A DNA stretch of 23,003 nucleotides from an uncultured Eubacteriales bacterium (lineage in GTDB: Bacteria; Bacillota; Clostridia; UBA1381; UBA9506). The notes under the pieces were generated by a model. It was not told where the DNA came from. It did not search any database and saw only the letters and a program-made list of their open reading frames with translations. Positions 1 through 7,437 of this stretch are shown piece after piece. Made by a program: the position numbers and the translations under genes. The number at the start of each line of letters is the position of its first letter. Within the stretch, counting starts at the first letter, position 1. Where the stretch lies: assembly GCA_900545185.1 (NCBI GenBank), contig UQYH01000025.1, positions 1 to 23,003 on the forward strand. The letters run 5' to 3'.

Positions 1-33
1 TTAAATGGGGTATTTTCCCGTTTTTGAAATCAT

Positions 34-58
34 TGCCGAAAAATTCGGCAGAATGGAG
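34..58 (+). promoter_or_regulatory. Leader hairpin and RBS of the symporter gene
   Basis: TGCCGAA (34-40) and TTCGGCA (44-50) form a 7-bp stem with an AAA loop, ending four bases before the GGAG ribosome site at 55-58. The position would let the hairpin influence ribosome access. No promoter can be judged because the window begins only 65 bases before the gene. Confidence 0.35.
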
Positions 59-65
59 CTTTTAC

Positions 66-1577
66 ATGACGCAAGTGATTGCATTTATCTTTTTGCTGCT
101 TTTTACAGCATTAATGATTTTTATCGGCGTGCATGCCTCTAGAAAATCGAAAACCATGAACGAGTTTTTGCTGGGCGGCCGCAACATCGGCCCCTGGATC
201 AGCGCATTTGCCTACGGTACTTCGTATTTTTCGGCAGTTATTTTCATCGGCTATGCCGGCCGCACCGGATGGACGGTGGGCATCGGCGGTATTTGGATTG
301 GCATAGGCAACGCCGTTTTGGGCTGCCTGCTGGCCTGGCTTTTGCTGGCGCGCCGCACACGGCGGATGACGCATAATTTAGATGCCTCTACCATGCCGGA
401 ATATTTTGAAAAACGCTATTTTTCGCCCGGCATGAAGGTGTATGCCGCGCTGATTATTTTCATCTTTTTGGTGCCGTACTGCGCCACGGTGTATAAAGGC
501 CTGGGCTATTTGTTTTCGCAAATCTTCCCCATCTTCGGGGCAAACAGCGATGTTGTCTGTATGTTTATCATCGCGCTGCTGACGGCTGTATATTTGGTGC
601 TGGGCGGCTATGTGGCAACGGTTATGACGGATTTTATCCAAGGTCTGATTATGCTGGGCGGCGTTGTGGTGATGGTCGTTGTCATTGCGGCCAACCCGGT
701 TGTCGGCGGCTTTCGCGAAGGGTTTCACCGCTTAAGCGAAATCGACCCGTCGCTTGTCAACATCTTCGGCGGCAAGCAGTGGTCATTTTTGCTGATGAAC
801 GTGCTGCTGACCAGCTTCGGTACAATGGGTCTGCCGCAGATGGTGCATAAATATTATGCCATCAGTGACGAAAAGCAAATCCCCAAGGCGGCCATTGTTT
901 CCACGGGCTTTGCGCTGGTGATCGGCGTGGGCGCCTATGTGGCCGGTACCTTCGGGCGACTTTATTTAAACAACACACTCCCGGCAGGCAACAATTATGA
1001 TGCGGTTGTGCCGCAAATGCTAATTGCCGCACTGTCCGGCAACGTGTGGACGAACATAGTGCTGAGCATTATTCTGCTGTTGGTGCTTTCGGCCTCCATG
1101 TCCACCCTGTCCTCCATTGTGCTGACGTCCAGTTCGGCCATCGCGGTGGATTTGATGCCGGTTGTAAAGCCCGATTACGACAAAACCAAGCAAATGCTTT
1201 TAATGCGCGGCCTGTGCCTGTTGTTTGTGGCGGCATCGTTTATTTTTGCCAGCTTTAAAATTGCGTTTATCATGCAGCTGATGTCCTTTTCGTGGGGCGT
1301 TGTGGCAGGCTGCTTTATCGGCCCTTATTTTTGGGGCTTATATTCCAAAAAAATTACGCGTGCAGGCGTGTGGTGCGGCCTTTTATCCGGCCTGGTGGTT
1401 GTGGGCGGCGCCACGCTGTTTGTCACCATTACCGATAGCTTTGCCGCAGCCAGCAATTTATCGCAAAACTTCGGTGTTTGCGCTATGATTGTATCCTTTG
1501 TAATAACGCCCGTTGTCAGCCTGTTTACCAAAAAGTATGACACGGCAGAGCTTCACACAGCCTTTAAAGGGATTTAA
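66..1577 (+). CDS. Sodium:solute symporter (SSS family)
   Basis: This is a 503-residue integral membrane protein that probably imports a small organic solute with Na+. Hydrophobic segments run through almost the whole length, about 13 as usual for the family. Seen motifs are GGYVATVMTDFIQG (the family signature between TM5 and TM6), MGLPQMVHKYYA, and SASMSTLSS, which matches the TM8 region carrying the Ser/Thr of the Na2 site. The start is set at ATG 66 because GGAG lies 7 bases upstream; a TTG at 24 would add 14 polar residues without a ribosome site. The gene lies 98 bp ahead of a phenylacetate-CoA ligase and an indolepyruvate oxidoreductase on the same strand, so the cargo may be an aromatic amino acid or aryl acid. 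That is inference; the sequence does not name the substrate. Family assignment is firm. Confidence 0.9.
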   Translation: MTQVIAFIFLLLFTALMIFIGVHASRKSKTMNEFLLGGRNIGPWISAFAYGTSYFSAVIFIGYAGRTGWTVGIGGIWIGIGNAVLGCLLAWLLLARRTRRMTHNLDASTMPEYFEKRYFSPGMKVYAALIIFIFLVPYCATVYKGLGYLFSQIFPIFGANSDVVCMFIIALLTAVYLVLGGYVATVMTDFIQGLIMLGGVVVMVVVIAANPVVGGFREGFHRLSEIDPSLVNIFGGKQWSFLLMNVLLTSFGTMGLPQMVHKYYAISDEKQIPKAAIVSTGFALVIGVGAYVAGTFGRLYLNNTLPAGNNYDAVVPQMLIAALSGNVWTNIVLSIILLLVLSASMSTLSSIVLTSSSAIAVDLMPVVKPDYDKTKQMLLMRGLCLLFVAASFIFASFKIAFIMQLMSFSWGVVAGCFIGPYFWGLYSKKITRAGVWCGLLSGLVVVGGATLFVTITDSFAAASNLSQNFGVCAMIVSFVITPVVSLFTKKYDTAELHTAFKGI

Positions 1578-1620
1578 CACAGGGGCGTAAAACCAAACCT
1601 TTTCCCCTTCCCTTTCAAAA

Positions 1621-1671
1621 CAAGGAGGCCGAAAGGTCCCCTTGCTATATTACATTTTGTATGATGAGGTG
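1621..1671 (+). promoter_or_regulatory. Hairpin, possible extended -10 promoter and RBS before paaK
   Basis: CAAGG (1621-1625) and CCTTG (1640-1644) close a hairpin whose inner GGCC/GGTC stem is capped by a GAAA tetraloop. Directly after it, TGCTATATT (1643-1651) resembles an extended -10 element, and GAGG at 1666-1669 is the ribosome site for the ATG at 1676. No good -35 is present, so this could be a weak internal promoter or only an RNA-processing or stability element. Confidence 0.3.
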
Positions 1672-1675
1672 CGAT

Positions 1676-2971
1676 ATGAATTACTATCAAAAGGACATTG
1701 AATGTATGTCCAGACAAAACATGAATGCGTTGCAGCTGGAGCGTTTAAAGCAAACAGTGGCATATACCTACGAAAACGTACCCATGTATAAAAAAAGATT
1801 TGACGAAATCGGCCTGAAGCCGAGTGACATTCAAACCCTGAAGGACTTGCAGAAGATCCCCTTTACCGTAAAGACCGACCTGCGGGATAACTACCCCTTT
1901 GGCCTGTTTGCCGTGCCGATGAAAAAAATCGTGCGGATTCATGCCTCCAGCGGCACAACGGGCAAGCCGACGGTTGTGGGCTACACCAAGCACGATTTGG
2001 AGGTTTGGTCTGACCTGATTGCCCGTTTGGTTGTACAGGTTGGCGGCGGCGAGGATGACGTGGCACAAATCGCCTTCGGCTACGGCCTGTTTACCGGCGC
2101 ACTGGGTCTGCATTACGGCCTTGAAAAGCTGGGGGCGGCTGTTGTGCCGACCTCCAGCGGCAATTCGGAAAAACAGGTTATGCTGATGAGGGACTTTGGC
2201 ACAACCCTGTTGGTTGCCACCCCCTCCTATGCGCTGTATCTTTCTGAAGTGATGGAGGAAATGGGCTATAAAAAGAGTGACTTTAAGCTGCGCCTGGCCA
2301 TGCTCGGCTCTGAGGGACACACCGAAGAAATGCGCGCCGTGCTGGAGGATAAGCTGGGCGTTTTGGCAACCGAGAACTACGGCCTTTCGGAGGTTATGGG
2401 TCCCGGTGTTGCCGGTGAATGTATGTATAAATGCGGTCAGCACATTGCAGAGGACTGCTTTATTTACGAAATTATCGACCCCAAGACCGGTGAGGTGCTG
2501 CCGGACGGCGAAACCGGCGAAGTGGTCATCACCACCATTAACAAAGAGGGTATCCCCGTACTGCGGTATCGCACCAAGGACATCTCTTATTTAATTGACG
2601 AGCCTTGCAAATGCGGCCGTACCAATCGCCGTATGGCTAAAATTCAGGGTCGTACGGATGATATGCTGATTATCCGCGGCGTTAACGTATTCCCCTCGCA
2701 AATTGAAAGCGTTTTGGTCGGCATGGAGCATATTGCACCGCATTATCAGCTGATTGTGACCAAAAAGGGCTACACCGACCAGCTGGAGGTACAGGTTGAG
2801 CTGGCAGACGCAACTCTGCTAGAGAGCTTTTCTCAGCTGGAAGCCTTAGAAAATGAAATTAAGCATAAATTAAAGGTTGTGCTCGGCCTGGCCGCCAAGG
2901 TTAAGCTGATGGCGCCCAAGAGCATTGAGCGCACCGCAGGCAAGGCAAAGCACGTCATTGACCTGCGCTAG
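1676..2971 (+). CDS. paaK: Phenylacetate-CoA ligase (AMP-forming)
   Basis: This 431-residue member of the adenylate-forming PaaK family activates phenylacetate or a related aryl acid to its CoA thioester using ATP, in the cytoplasm. The phosphate-binding loop SSGTTGKP is near residue 90, the adenylation motif YGLSEVMGPG near 234, and the PaaK-type hinge RTDDMLIIRGVNVFPSQIE near 325. A CxC pair (CKCGRTNRR, near 310) is also common in the family. Length is typical. The start at 1676 is preferred over 1661 because the GAGG ribosome site sits between them. The gene precedes iorAB, a pairing seen in many archaea and clostridia; there the ligase may handle aryl acetates made by the oxidoreductase, or run in reverse so that arylacetyl-CoA yields ATP. 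The exact aryl substrate is unknown. Confidence 0.9.
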   Translation: MNYYQKDIECMSRQNMNALQLERLKQTVAYTYENVPMYKKRFDEIGLKPSDIQTLKDLQKIPFTVKTDLRDNYPFGLFAVPMKKIVRIHASSGTTGKPTVVGYTKHDLEVWSDLIARLVVQVGGGEDDVAQIAFGYGLFTGALGLHYGLEKLGAAVVPTSSGNSEKQVMLMRDFGTTLLVATPSYALYLSEVMEEMGYKKSDFKLRLAMLGSEGHTEEMRAVLEDKLGVLATENYGLSEVMGPGVAGECMYKCGQHIAEDCFIYEIIDPKTGEVLPDGETGEVVITTINKEGIPVLRYRTKDISYLIDEPCKCGRTNRRMAKIQGRTDDMLIIRGVNVFPSQIESVLVGMEHIAPHYQLIVTKKGYTDQLEVQVELADATLLESFSQLEALENEIKHKLKVVLGLAAKVKLMAPKSIERTAGKAKHVIDLR

Positions 2972-2976
2972 ACCCC

Positions 2977-3022
2977 TGCCGCCGCATTTGCGGCACTTGT
3001 CTCGCCCGTCCGCGGCGACAGC
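2977..3022 (+). promoter_or_regulatory. Two intercistronic hairpins between paaK and iorA
   Basis: TGCCGC (2977-2982) pairs with GCGGCA (2990-2995), and TGT..CGCC (from 2998) pairs with GGCGACA (3016-3022). Neither is followed by a T tract, so they do not look like terminators. In an operon such stems often mark RNA processing points or tune translation; that role is inference. Confidence 0.3.
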
Positions 3023-3062
3023 ATACACAGACGATTTTGCGGACAGAAAGGCATTGAAAAAC

Positions 3063-4790
3063 ATGAAAAAACTGATGTTGGGTAACGAAGCCGTTGCGCG
3101 CGGCGCATATGAAGCCGGTGTGCGCGTTGCATCTTCCTATCCGGGTACACCCAGTACCGAAATAACCGAGTTTATCGCCAAATATGACGAAATATATTCC
3201 GAGTGGGCACCCAATGAAAAGGTCGCGGTAGAGGTAGCCTCCGGCGCGGCCATTGCCGGCGGACGCGCCCTTTCGGCCATGAAGCACGTGGGGCTTAACG
3301 TAGCGGCCGATCCGCTGTTTACCATGAGTTATATCGGCGTAAATGCCGGTTTGGTGCTTTGCGTGGCCGATGATCCCGGCATGCACAGCTCACAGAACGA
3401 GCAGGACAGCCGCAACTATGCCATCGCTGCCAAGCTGCCTATGCTGGAACCGGCCGACAGCAGCGAATGTAAGGAATTTGTTAAGCGCGCCTATGCCATC
3501 AGCGAGGAGTTTGACACCCCCGTTTTGCTGCGGCTCAGTACGCGTGTGGCGCACTCACAAAGCGCGGTAGAGCTTTTGCCGCGAGAGGAAGTGCCGGTGC
3601 GCGACTATCAGAAAAACGTGGCCAAAAATGTTATGGTTCCGGCCAATGCGCGCCCTAAGCATGTCATTGTGGAACAGCGCACACAGGCTTTAGAAGCCTT
3701 TAACAACACCTGCGATTTAAACCGTGTGGAAATGAACGACACCAAAATCGGTATCATCACGGCCGGGATTGCCTATCAGTATGCGCGCGAGGCGCTGCCG
3801 AACGCATCCTTTTTAAAGCTGGGCATGATTAACCCCCTGCCCGAGCAGTTAATCCGCGATTTTGCCGCCAAGGTGGATGTCTGTTATGTGATTGAAGAAT
3901 TAGACCCCGTTTTAGAGCGTCAGATCCGCGCTATGGGGATTGCGGTTTGCGGTAAGGATAAGCTGACGATGATCGGCGAATACTCTGTGGCTTTATTGCG
4001 TGAAAGGCTGCTGGGCAAAAAGGCTGAGGCAAGCTACACCGTGGATGAAGAAATCCCCGTGCGGCCGCCCGTTATGTGCCCCGGCTGCTCTCACAGAGGT
4101 GTGTTTTATGTTTTAAATAAATTAAAGCTGCGTGTTTCGGGCGATATCGGCTGCTATTCCTTGGGTTGCGCCAAACCGCTCGACAGTATTGACAGCATTA
4201 TTTGTATGGGCGCCAGCATTTCGGCGCAGCACGGTATGGAAAAAGCGCGCGGCAGCGAGTTTGCACGGCAATCCGTGGCGGTACTCGGTGACTCTACCTT
4301 TTTACATTCCGGCGTAACGGGTCTGATGGATATTGTGTATAACAAGGGTACTTCAACGGTCATTATTTTGGATAACTCCATTACGGGCATGACCGGCCAC
4401 CAGGACAATCCGGCTACCGGCTTTACCATTAAGGGCGAGCCGACGCGTCAGGTGAATCTTGTCACCCTGTGCCATGCCGTAGGTGTGGATAAGGTAACGG
4501 TTGCCGATCCGTTTGACGTAGAGCATTTTGAAGCGGTAGTACGTGAGCATTTGGCGGCTGAAGAACCTTCGGTCATCATTGCACAGCGTCCCTGCGCATT
4601 GCTGAAAAAGGCCGGCTATACAGGCTGCTGCACCATTACGGATGCCTGCAAAAACTGCAAGATGTGTATGCGTTTGGGCTGCCCGGCCATTTCGATGACG
4701 AAAAACGGCCCCGTAATTGATGATACACTTTGCAACGGCTGCGGCCTTTGCACCCATGTTTGTAAGTTTGGCGCCATTGTGCAAAAATAA
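3063..4790 (+). CDS. iorA: Indolepyruvate:ferredoxin oxidoreductase, alpha subunit
   Basis: This 575-residue catalytic subunit oxidatively decarboxylates aryl pyruvates to arylacetyl-CoA and reduces ferredoxin; it needs thiamine diphosphate and iron-sulfur clusters and is oxygen sensitive. The N-terminal pyruvate-oxidoreductase-like domain carries SSYPGTPSTEI and DDPGMHSSQNEQDSR. The TPP region shows CPGCSHRG (near 338), GDIGCYSLG (near 360) and GDSTF...DNSITGMTG (near 408-445). The C-terminus is a two-cluster ferredoxin module, CKNCKMCMRLGCP and CNGCGLCTHVC. The start is the ATG at 3063, where MKKLMLGNEA matches the usual IorA N-terminus; an upstream in-frame start at 2925 lies inside paaK and would add an unrelated 46-residue tail. 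The AAAGG at 3046-3050 is 12 bases away, a rather long spacing. iorB follows, so the complex is complete. Confidence 0.95.
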   Translation: MKKLMLGNEAVARGAYEAGVRVASSYPGTPSTEITEFIAKYDEIYSEWAPNEKVAVEVASGAAIAGGRALSAMKHVGLNVAADPLFTMSYIGVNAGLVLCVADDPGMHSSQNEQDSRNYAIAAKLPMLEPADSSECKEFVKRAYAISEEFDTPVLLRLSTRVAHSQSAVELLPREEVPVRDYQKNVAKNVMVPANARPKHVIVEQRTQALEAFNNTCDLNRVEMNDTKIGIITAGIAYQYAREALPNASFLKLGMINPLPEQLIRDFAAKVDVCYVIEELDPVLERQIRAMGIAVCGKDKLTMIGEYSVALLRERLLGKKAEASYTVDEEIPVRPPVMCPGCSHRGVFYVLNKLKLRVSGDIGCYSLGCAKPLDSIDSIICMGASISAQHGMEKARGSEFARQSVAVLGDSTFLHSGVTGLMDIVYNKGTSTVIILDNSITGMTGHQDNPATGFTIKGEPTRQVNLVTLCHAVGVDKVTVADPFDVEHFEAVVREHLAAEEPSVIIAQRPCALLKKAGYTGCCTITDACKNCKMCMRLGCPAISMTKNGPVIDDTLCNGCGLCTHVCKFGAIVQK

Positions 4791-4802
4791 AAATGACGCA
4801 TA

Positions 4803-4865
4803 GGCGCAAACAGCGCCGAATCTTAACAGATACGTCCGCCGCATACTTCGGCAGACAGATGGAGG
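4803..4865 (+). promoter_or_regulatory. Intercistronic hairpin and strong RBS before iorB
   Basis: GGCGC (4803-4807) pairs with GCGCC (4813-4817) across an AAACA loop. A strong GGAGG at 4861-4865, five bases before ATG 4871, decides the iorB start. No T tract follows the stem. Confidence 0.4.
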
Positions 4866-4870
4866 TTAAC

Positions 4871-5437
4871 ATGAATATTATGATAGTAGGTGTCGGCGGA
4901 CAGGGAACCCTGCTTGCCAGCCGCATTTTGGGCGCGGCTGCCATGCGTGCCGACAAACAGGTTAAGCTTTCGGAGGTACACGGCATGAGCCAGCGCGGCG
5001 GCAGCGTTGTCACCTATGTTAAATACGGTGACCGCGTGGATTCGCCCGTGATTGAAAAAGGCGAGGCCGATATGATTATCGCGTTTGAGGAGCTGGAGGC
5101 ATACCGCAGCCTGCCCTATTTGAAAAAGGGCGGCACCTTAATCGTCAACGCGCAAAGAACCAATCCCATGCCCGTCATTACCGGCGCAATGGAATATCCC
5201 GAAGGAATTTTGGAAACCATGGAAGAAAAGGGTGTAACCGTCGTATCGTGCGATGCGCTTGAGCTGGCACGTGAGGCAGGCAACATCAAATCTGTTAATG
5301 TGGCATTAATCGGCGTTATGGCGCGCCGCTCCTCCCTTGCCAAAGAGATTTGGGAGGGCGCGCTGGAGGACGCTGTGCCGGCCAAGTTTTTGGCCGTAAA
5401 CCAAAAGGCATTTGAGCTGGGCTATAACCACGCCTAA
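4871..5437 (+). CDS. iorB: Indolepyruvate:ferredoxin oxidoreductase, beta subunit
   Basis: This 188-residue partner of IorA corresponds to the gamma domain of pyruvate:ferredoxin oxidoreductases, which helps bind coenzyme A and completes the active complex. The glycine-rich start VGVGGQGTLLASRIL and the following SEVHGMSQRGGSVVTYVK are diagnostic. Length fits stand-alone IorB. The ATG at 4871 is chosen from its GGAGG; an in-frame ATG at 4793 just after the iorA stop lacks a good site and would add 26 unrelated residues. The gene lies between iorA and the ACT protein on the same strand, and co-expression of the two subunits in near equal amounts is expected. Confidence 0.94.
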   Translation: MNIMIVGVGGQGTLLASRILGAAAMRADKQVKLSEVHGMSQRGGSVVTYVKYGDRVDSPVIEKGEADMIIAFEELEAYRSLPYLKKGGTLIVNAQRTNPMPVITGAMEYPEGILETMEEKGVTVVSCDALELAREAGNIKSVNVALIGVMARRSSLAKEIWEGALEDAVPAKFLAVNQKAFELGYNHA

Positions 5438-5481
5438 TGCCGCAAATAAGCAATTTTAAACAAAGAAAGGATGGAAGCTTT

Positions 5482-5916
5482 ATGGAACTGGTTAAACAAA
5501 TTTCGGTATTTGTCGAAAATGCAAGCGGTAAACTCTCTAAAATCACATCAATTTTGGCAGAAGGCGGTATCAACATCCGTGCACTTTCTATTGCAGATAC
5601 CACGGATTTCGGTATTTTGCGCATGATTGTGCAAGACCCCGAAAAGGCGGTTTCTATCTTACTGGATAATGATATTATGGTGAAATCCACCGAGGTTATC
5701 GTGGTGGGGATTGACGATGAGCCGGGCGGCCTGAATAAGGCGCTGTGCCTGCTGCGTGACAGCTATGTAACGCTTGAATATCTCTATGCATTCGTCAGCA
5801 AGCACGAAAACGAAGCCTATGTAATTATGAAAACAGACCACGCGGAGGAAGCTGTTAAGGCGCTGAGCGCCGGCGGCGTACGCGTGCTGCAAGCAAAGGA
5901 AGTTTACGGATTATGA
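5482..5916 (+). CDS. Stand-alone tandem ACT domain protein
   Basis: This 144-residue protein is made of two ACT folds and no catalytic domain. The first runs from about residue 4 (KQISVFVENASGKLSKI, with the glycine-containing ligand turn) to about 70; the second starts after VVVGIDDEPGGLNKAL. ACT domains bind amino acids and signal to an attached or partner enzyme. Proteins of this layout are often found next to PaaK and indolepyruvate oxidoreductase genes, so a role in sensing an aromatic or branched amino acid for this operon is reasonable but not shown. ATG 5482 is used because AAAGGA and GGAAG precede it; an ATG at 5437 would add 15 residues. The stop overlaps the next gene as ATGA, which suggests translational coupling to it. 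Confidence 0.85.
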   Translation: MELVKQISVFVENASGKLSKITSILAEGGINIRALSIADTTDFGILRMIVQDPEKAVSILLDNDIMVKSTEVIVVGIDDEPGGLNKALCLLRDSYVTLEYLYAFVSKHENEAYVIMKTDHAEEAVKALSAGGVRVLQAKEVYGL

Positions 5917-7190
5917 TACAGGATGAAAAGGCCTTGCTCAATAGCGCCTATGGCATCAGCGACAGGGCGTATGAGCTTATGCAGCAGGCAGAAGCCGAGC
6001 TGCAAACGATATTTTCTGCGCTGGAGGCGACCGCATTTTACAACCAGACCAAGGTGCTGGCGGCCTTTCGGCGTGAAGGGGTCAGCGAACGGCATCTTTG
6101 CGGCACCACGGGCTACGGCTGCAACGATGCCGGACGTGAAGCGTTAGACCGCATATATGCGGAGGTTTTGGGCGCCGAAAGCGCCTTGGTGCGGCAGCAG
6201 ATTGTCTCCGGCACACATGCGCTGGCTTGCTGCTATTTCGGCGTTCTGCGCCCCGGTGATACGCTTTTGTTCGTCACGGGGAATCCGTACGACTCGCTGG
6301 AGGAGGTCATTGGCCTGCGCGGCGAAGCAGGCAGCGGATCGCTGGCAGATTGGGGCGTAAAATGCCGCATTGTGGATTTAAAAGAGGACGGCACGCCCGA
6401 TTATGATGCCATTGCCGCAGCCTTGCAGGAGGATTCCGTAAAAATGGTGTCAATTCAGCGGTCTAAGGGCTATGCATGGCGCAAGTCCCTTTCGGTGGCC
6501 GATATTGGGGACATCATCCGATTCGTGAAGGATCGGCGCAGTGAGGTTATCTGCATGGTGGATAACTGTTACGGCGAATTTGTTGAAAAAAGTGAGCCTA
6601 CGGCGGTCGGCGCCGATATTATGGCCGGGTCGCTGATTAAAAATCCGGGCGGCGGTTTGGCGCCCACGGGCGGATACATAGCCGGCCGTACCGATTTGGT
6701 GGAAAAGGCGGCCAATCGCTTAACGGCACCGGGCATCGGCGGCTCTGAAGGGGCAACGCTGGATGTAAACCGCCTGTTTTATCAAGGCTTGTTTATGGCG
6801 CCGCACACGGTTTTGCAAAGCCTTAAAATCGGTGCGCTGGCGGCCAACATGCTTGCCCGTGCCGGGTTTAATGTTTCACCGCAGTGGCAGGAAGCACGGC
6901 ATGATATTATTCAATCCATTGCCCTCGGCACACCCGAAAAGGTGTGTGCGTTTTGCCGCGGTATTCAAGCCGGCTCACCCGTGGACAGCACGGCAACGCC
7001 CGAACCGTGGAGCATGCCGGGCTACGAAAGTCAGGTCATTATGGCGGCAGGTACGTTTGTATCCGGCGCCAGCATTGAGATCTCGGCCGATGCGCCGATG
7101 CGTCCGCCTTATGCGGTGTATATGCAGGGCGGCTTAAGCTACGAAAGCGCCAAGGTTGCCGTGCTCTGCGCGGTGGATGCAGTCCTGTAA
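5913..7190 (+). CDS. PLP enzyme of the methionine gamma-lyase family (YnbB / 'aluminium resistance' type)
   Basis: This 425-residue pyridoxal-phosphate enzyme belongs to the Firmicutes family annotated as methionine gamma-lyase family or aluminium resistance protein (Pfam Met_gamma_lyase). Typical stretches are TTGYGCNDAGREALD near residue 65, VRQQIVSGTHAL near 95, and GSLIKNPGGGLAPTGGYIAG, in which Lys243 is the likely Schiff-base lysine; MVDNCYGEF supplies the PLP-contacting Asp. It is cytoplasmic. The substrate of this family is poorly defined: C-S lyase activity is assumed from the fold. Its ATG overlaps the ACT stop by four bases, so it is the last gene of the aromatic amino acid operon, and a terminator follows. 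That context hints at an amino acid substrate linked to this pathway, but transamination of aromatic amino acids is not a known activity of the family. Confidence 0.85.
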   Translation: MIQDEKALLNSAYGISDRAYELMQQAEAELQTIFSALEATAFYNQTKVLAAFRREGVSERHLCGTTGYGCNDAGREALDRIYAEVLGAESALVRQQIVSGTHALACCYFGVLRPGDTLLFVTGNPYDSLEEVIGLRGEAGSGSLADWGVKCRIVDLKEDGTPDYDAIAAALQEDSVKMVSIQRSKGYAWRKSLSVADIGDIIRFVKDRRSEVICMVDNCYGEFVEKSEPTAVGADIMAGSLIKNPGGGLAPTGGYIAGRTDLVEKAANRLTAPGIGGSEGATLDVNRLFYQGLFMAPHTVLQSLKIGALAANMLARAGFNVSPQWQEARHDIIQSIALGTPEKVCAFCRGIQAGSPVDSTATPEPWSMPGYESQVIMAAGTFVSGASIEISADAPMRPPYAVYMQGGLSYESAKVAVLCAVDAVL

Positions 7191-7237
7191 CGACCGCATA
7201 TTGACGTATAAAGATTAAAAAATTGTCATGTTGCCCG

Positions 7238-7281
7238 GCCCCCGATGTTGCCCGGATTGGTCACATCGGGGGCTGGTTTAT
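7238..7281 (+). terminator. Terminator of the paaK-iorAB operon
   Basis: GCCCCCGATGT (7238-7248) and ACATCGGGGGC (7263-7273) form a perfect 11-bp stem with a 14-base loop, followed by a T-rich but interrupted tail (TGGTTTATTTT). It lies 48 bases after the last operon gene. Confidence 0.75.
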
Positions 7282-7287
7282 TTTAAA

Positions 7288-7320
7288 AGCGGCACACAGG
7301 CCGCTCCCTACGATTTTACC
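7288..7320 (-). repeat. Dispersed hairpin repeat, copy A
   Basis: AGCGGC (7288-7293), loop ACACAG, GCCGCT (7300-7305), then CCCTACGATTTTACC. The arrangement of hairpin, CCCTACG and TTTTACC matches copy B at 13460-13494; the outer two stem pairs are lost here. On the minus strand the stem is followed by TTTTAAAA, so it could serve as a weak second terminator for the large gene at 7438. Confidence 0.7.
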
Positions 7321-7363
7321 GAAAAACAGAATTAAATTTATACAAACGGGCACAAACCTCCCC

Positions 7364-7408
7364 CCATAAAACAACCCCCAAAGCGGCGAACAGGCCGTTT
7401 TGGGGGTT
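7364..7408 (-). terminator. Terminator of the giant FG-GAP gene
   Basis: A 15-bp stem is formed by 7373-7387 and 7394-7408 (AACCCCCAAAGCGGC on the plus strand, one G-T pair in the middle), with a 6-base loop. Read on the minus strand it is followed by TTGTTTTAT. It sits 30 bases downstream of the stop codon at 7438. The loop-proximal part resembles the core of the dispersed hairpin repeat 80 bases away. Confidence 0.8.
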
Positions 7409-7437
7409 ACTGTCTTATTTATGTTGTGTCATTTTGA

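Noticed and set aside
24..65. Longer symporter N-terminus from a TTG start
   Set aside because: The ATG at 66 has a well-spaced GGAG and begins right before the first membrane helix; the extension is polar and overlaps a hairpin.
1745..2443. Long minus-strand open frame (232 codons) opposite paaK
   Set aside because: It lies fully antisense to a clearly recognised gene, has no family features and no ribosome site; such mirror frames are common in GC-rich coding DNA.
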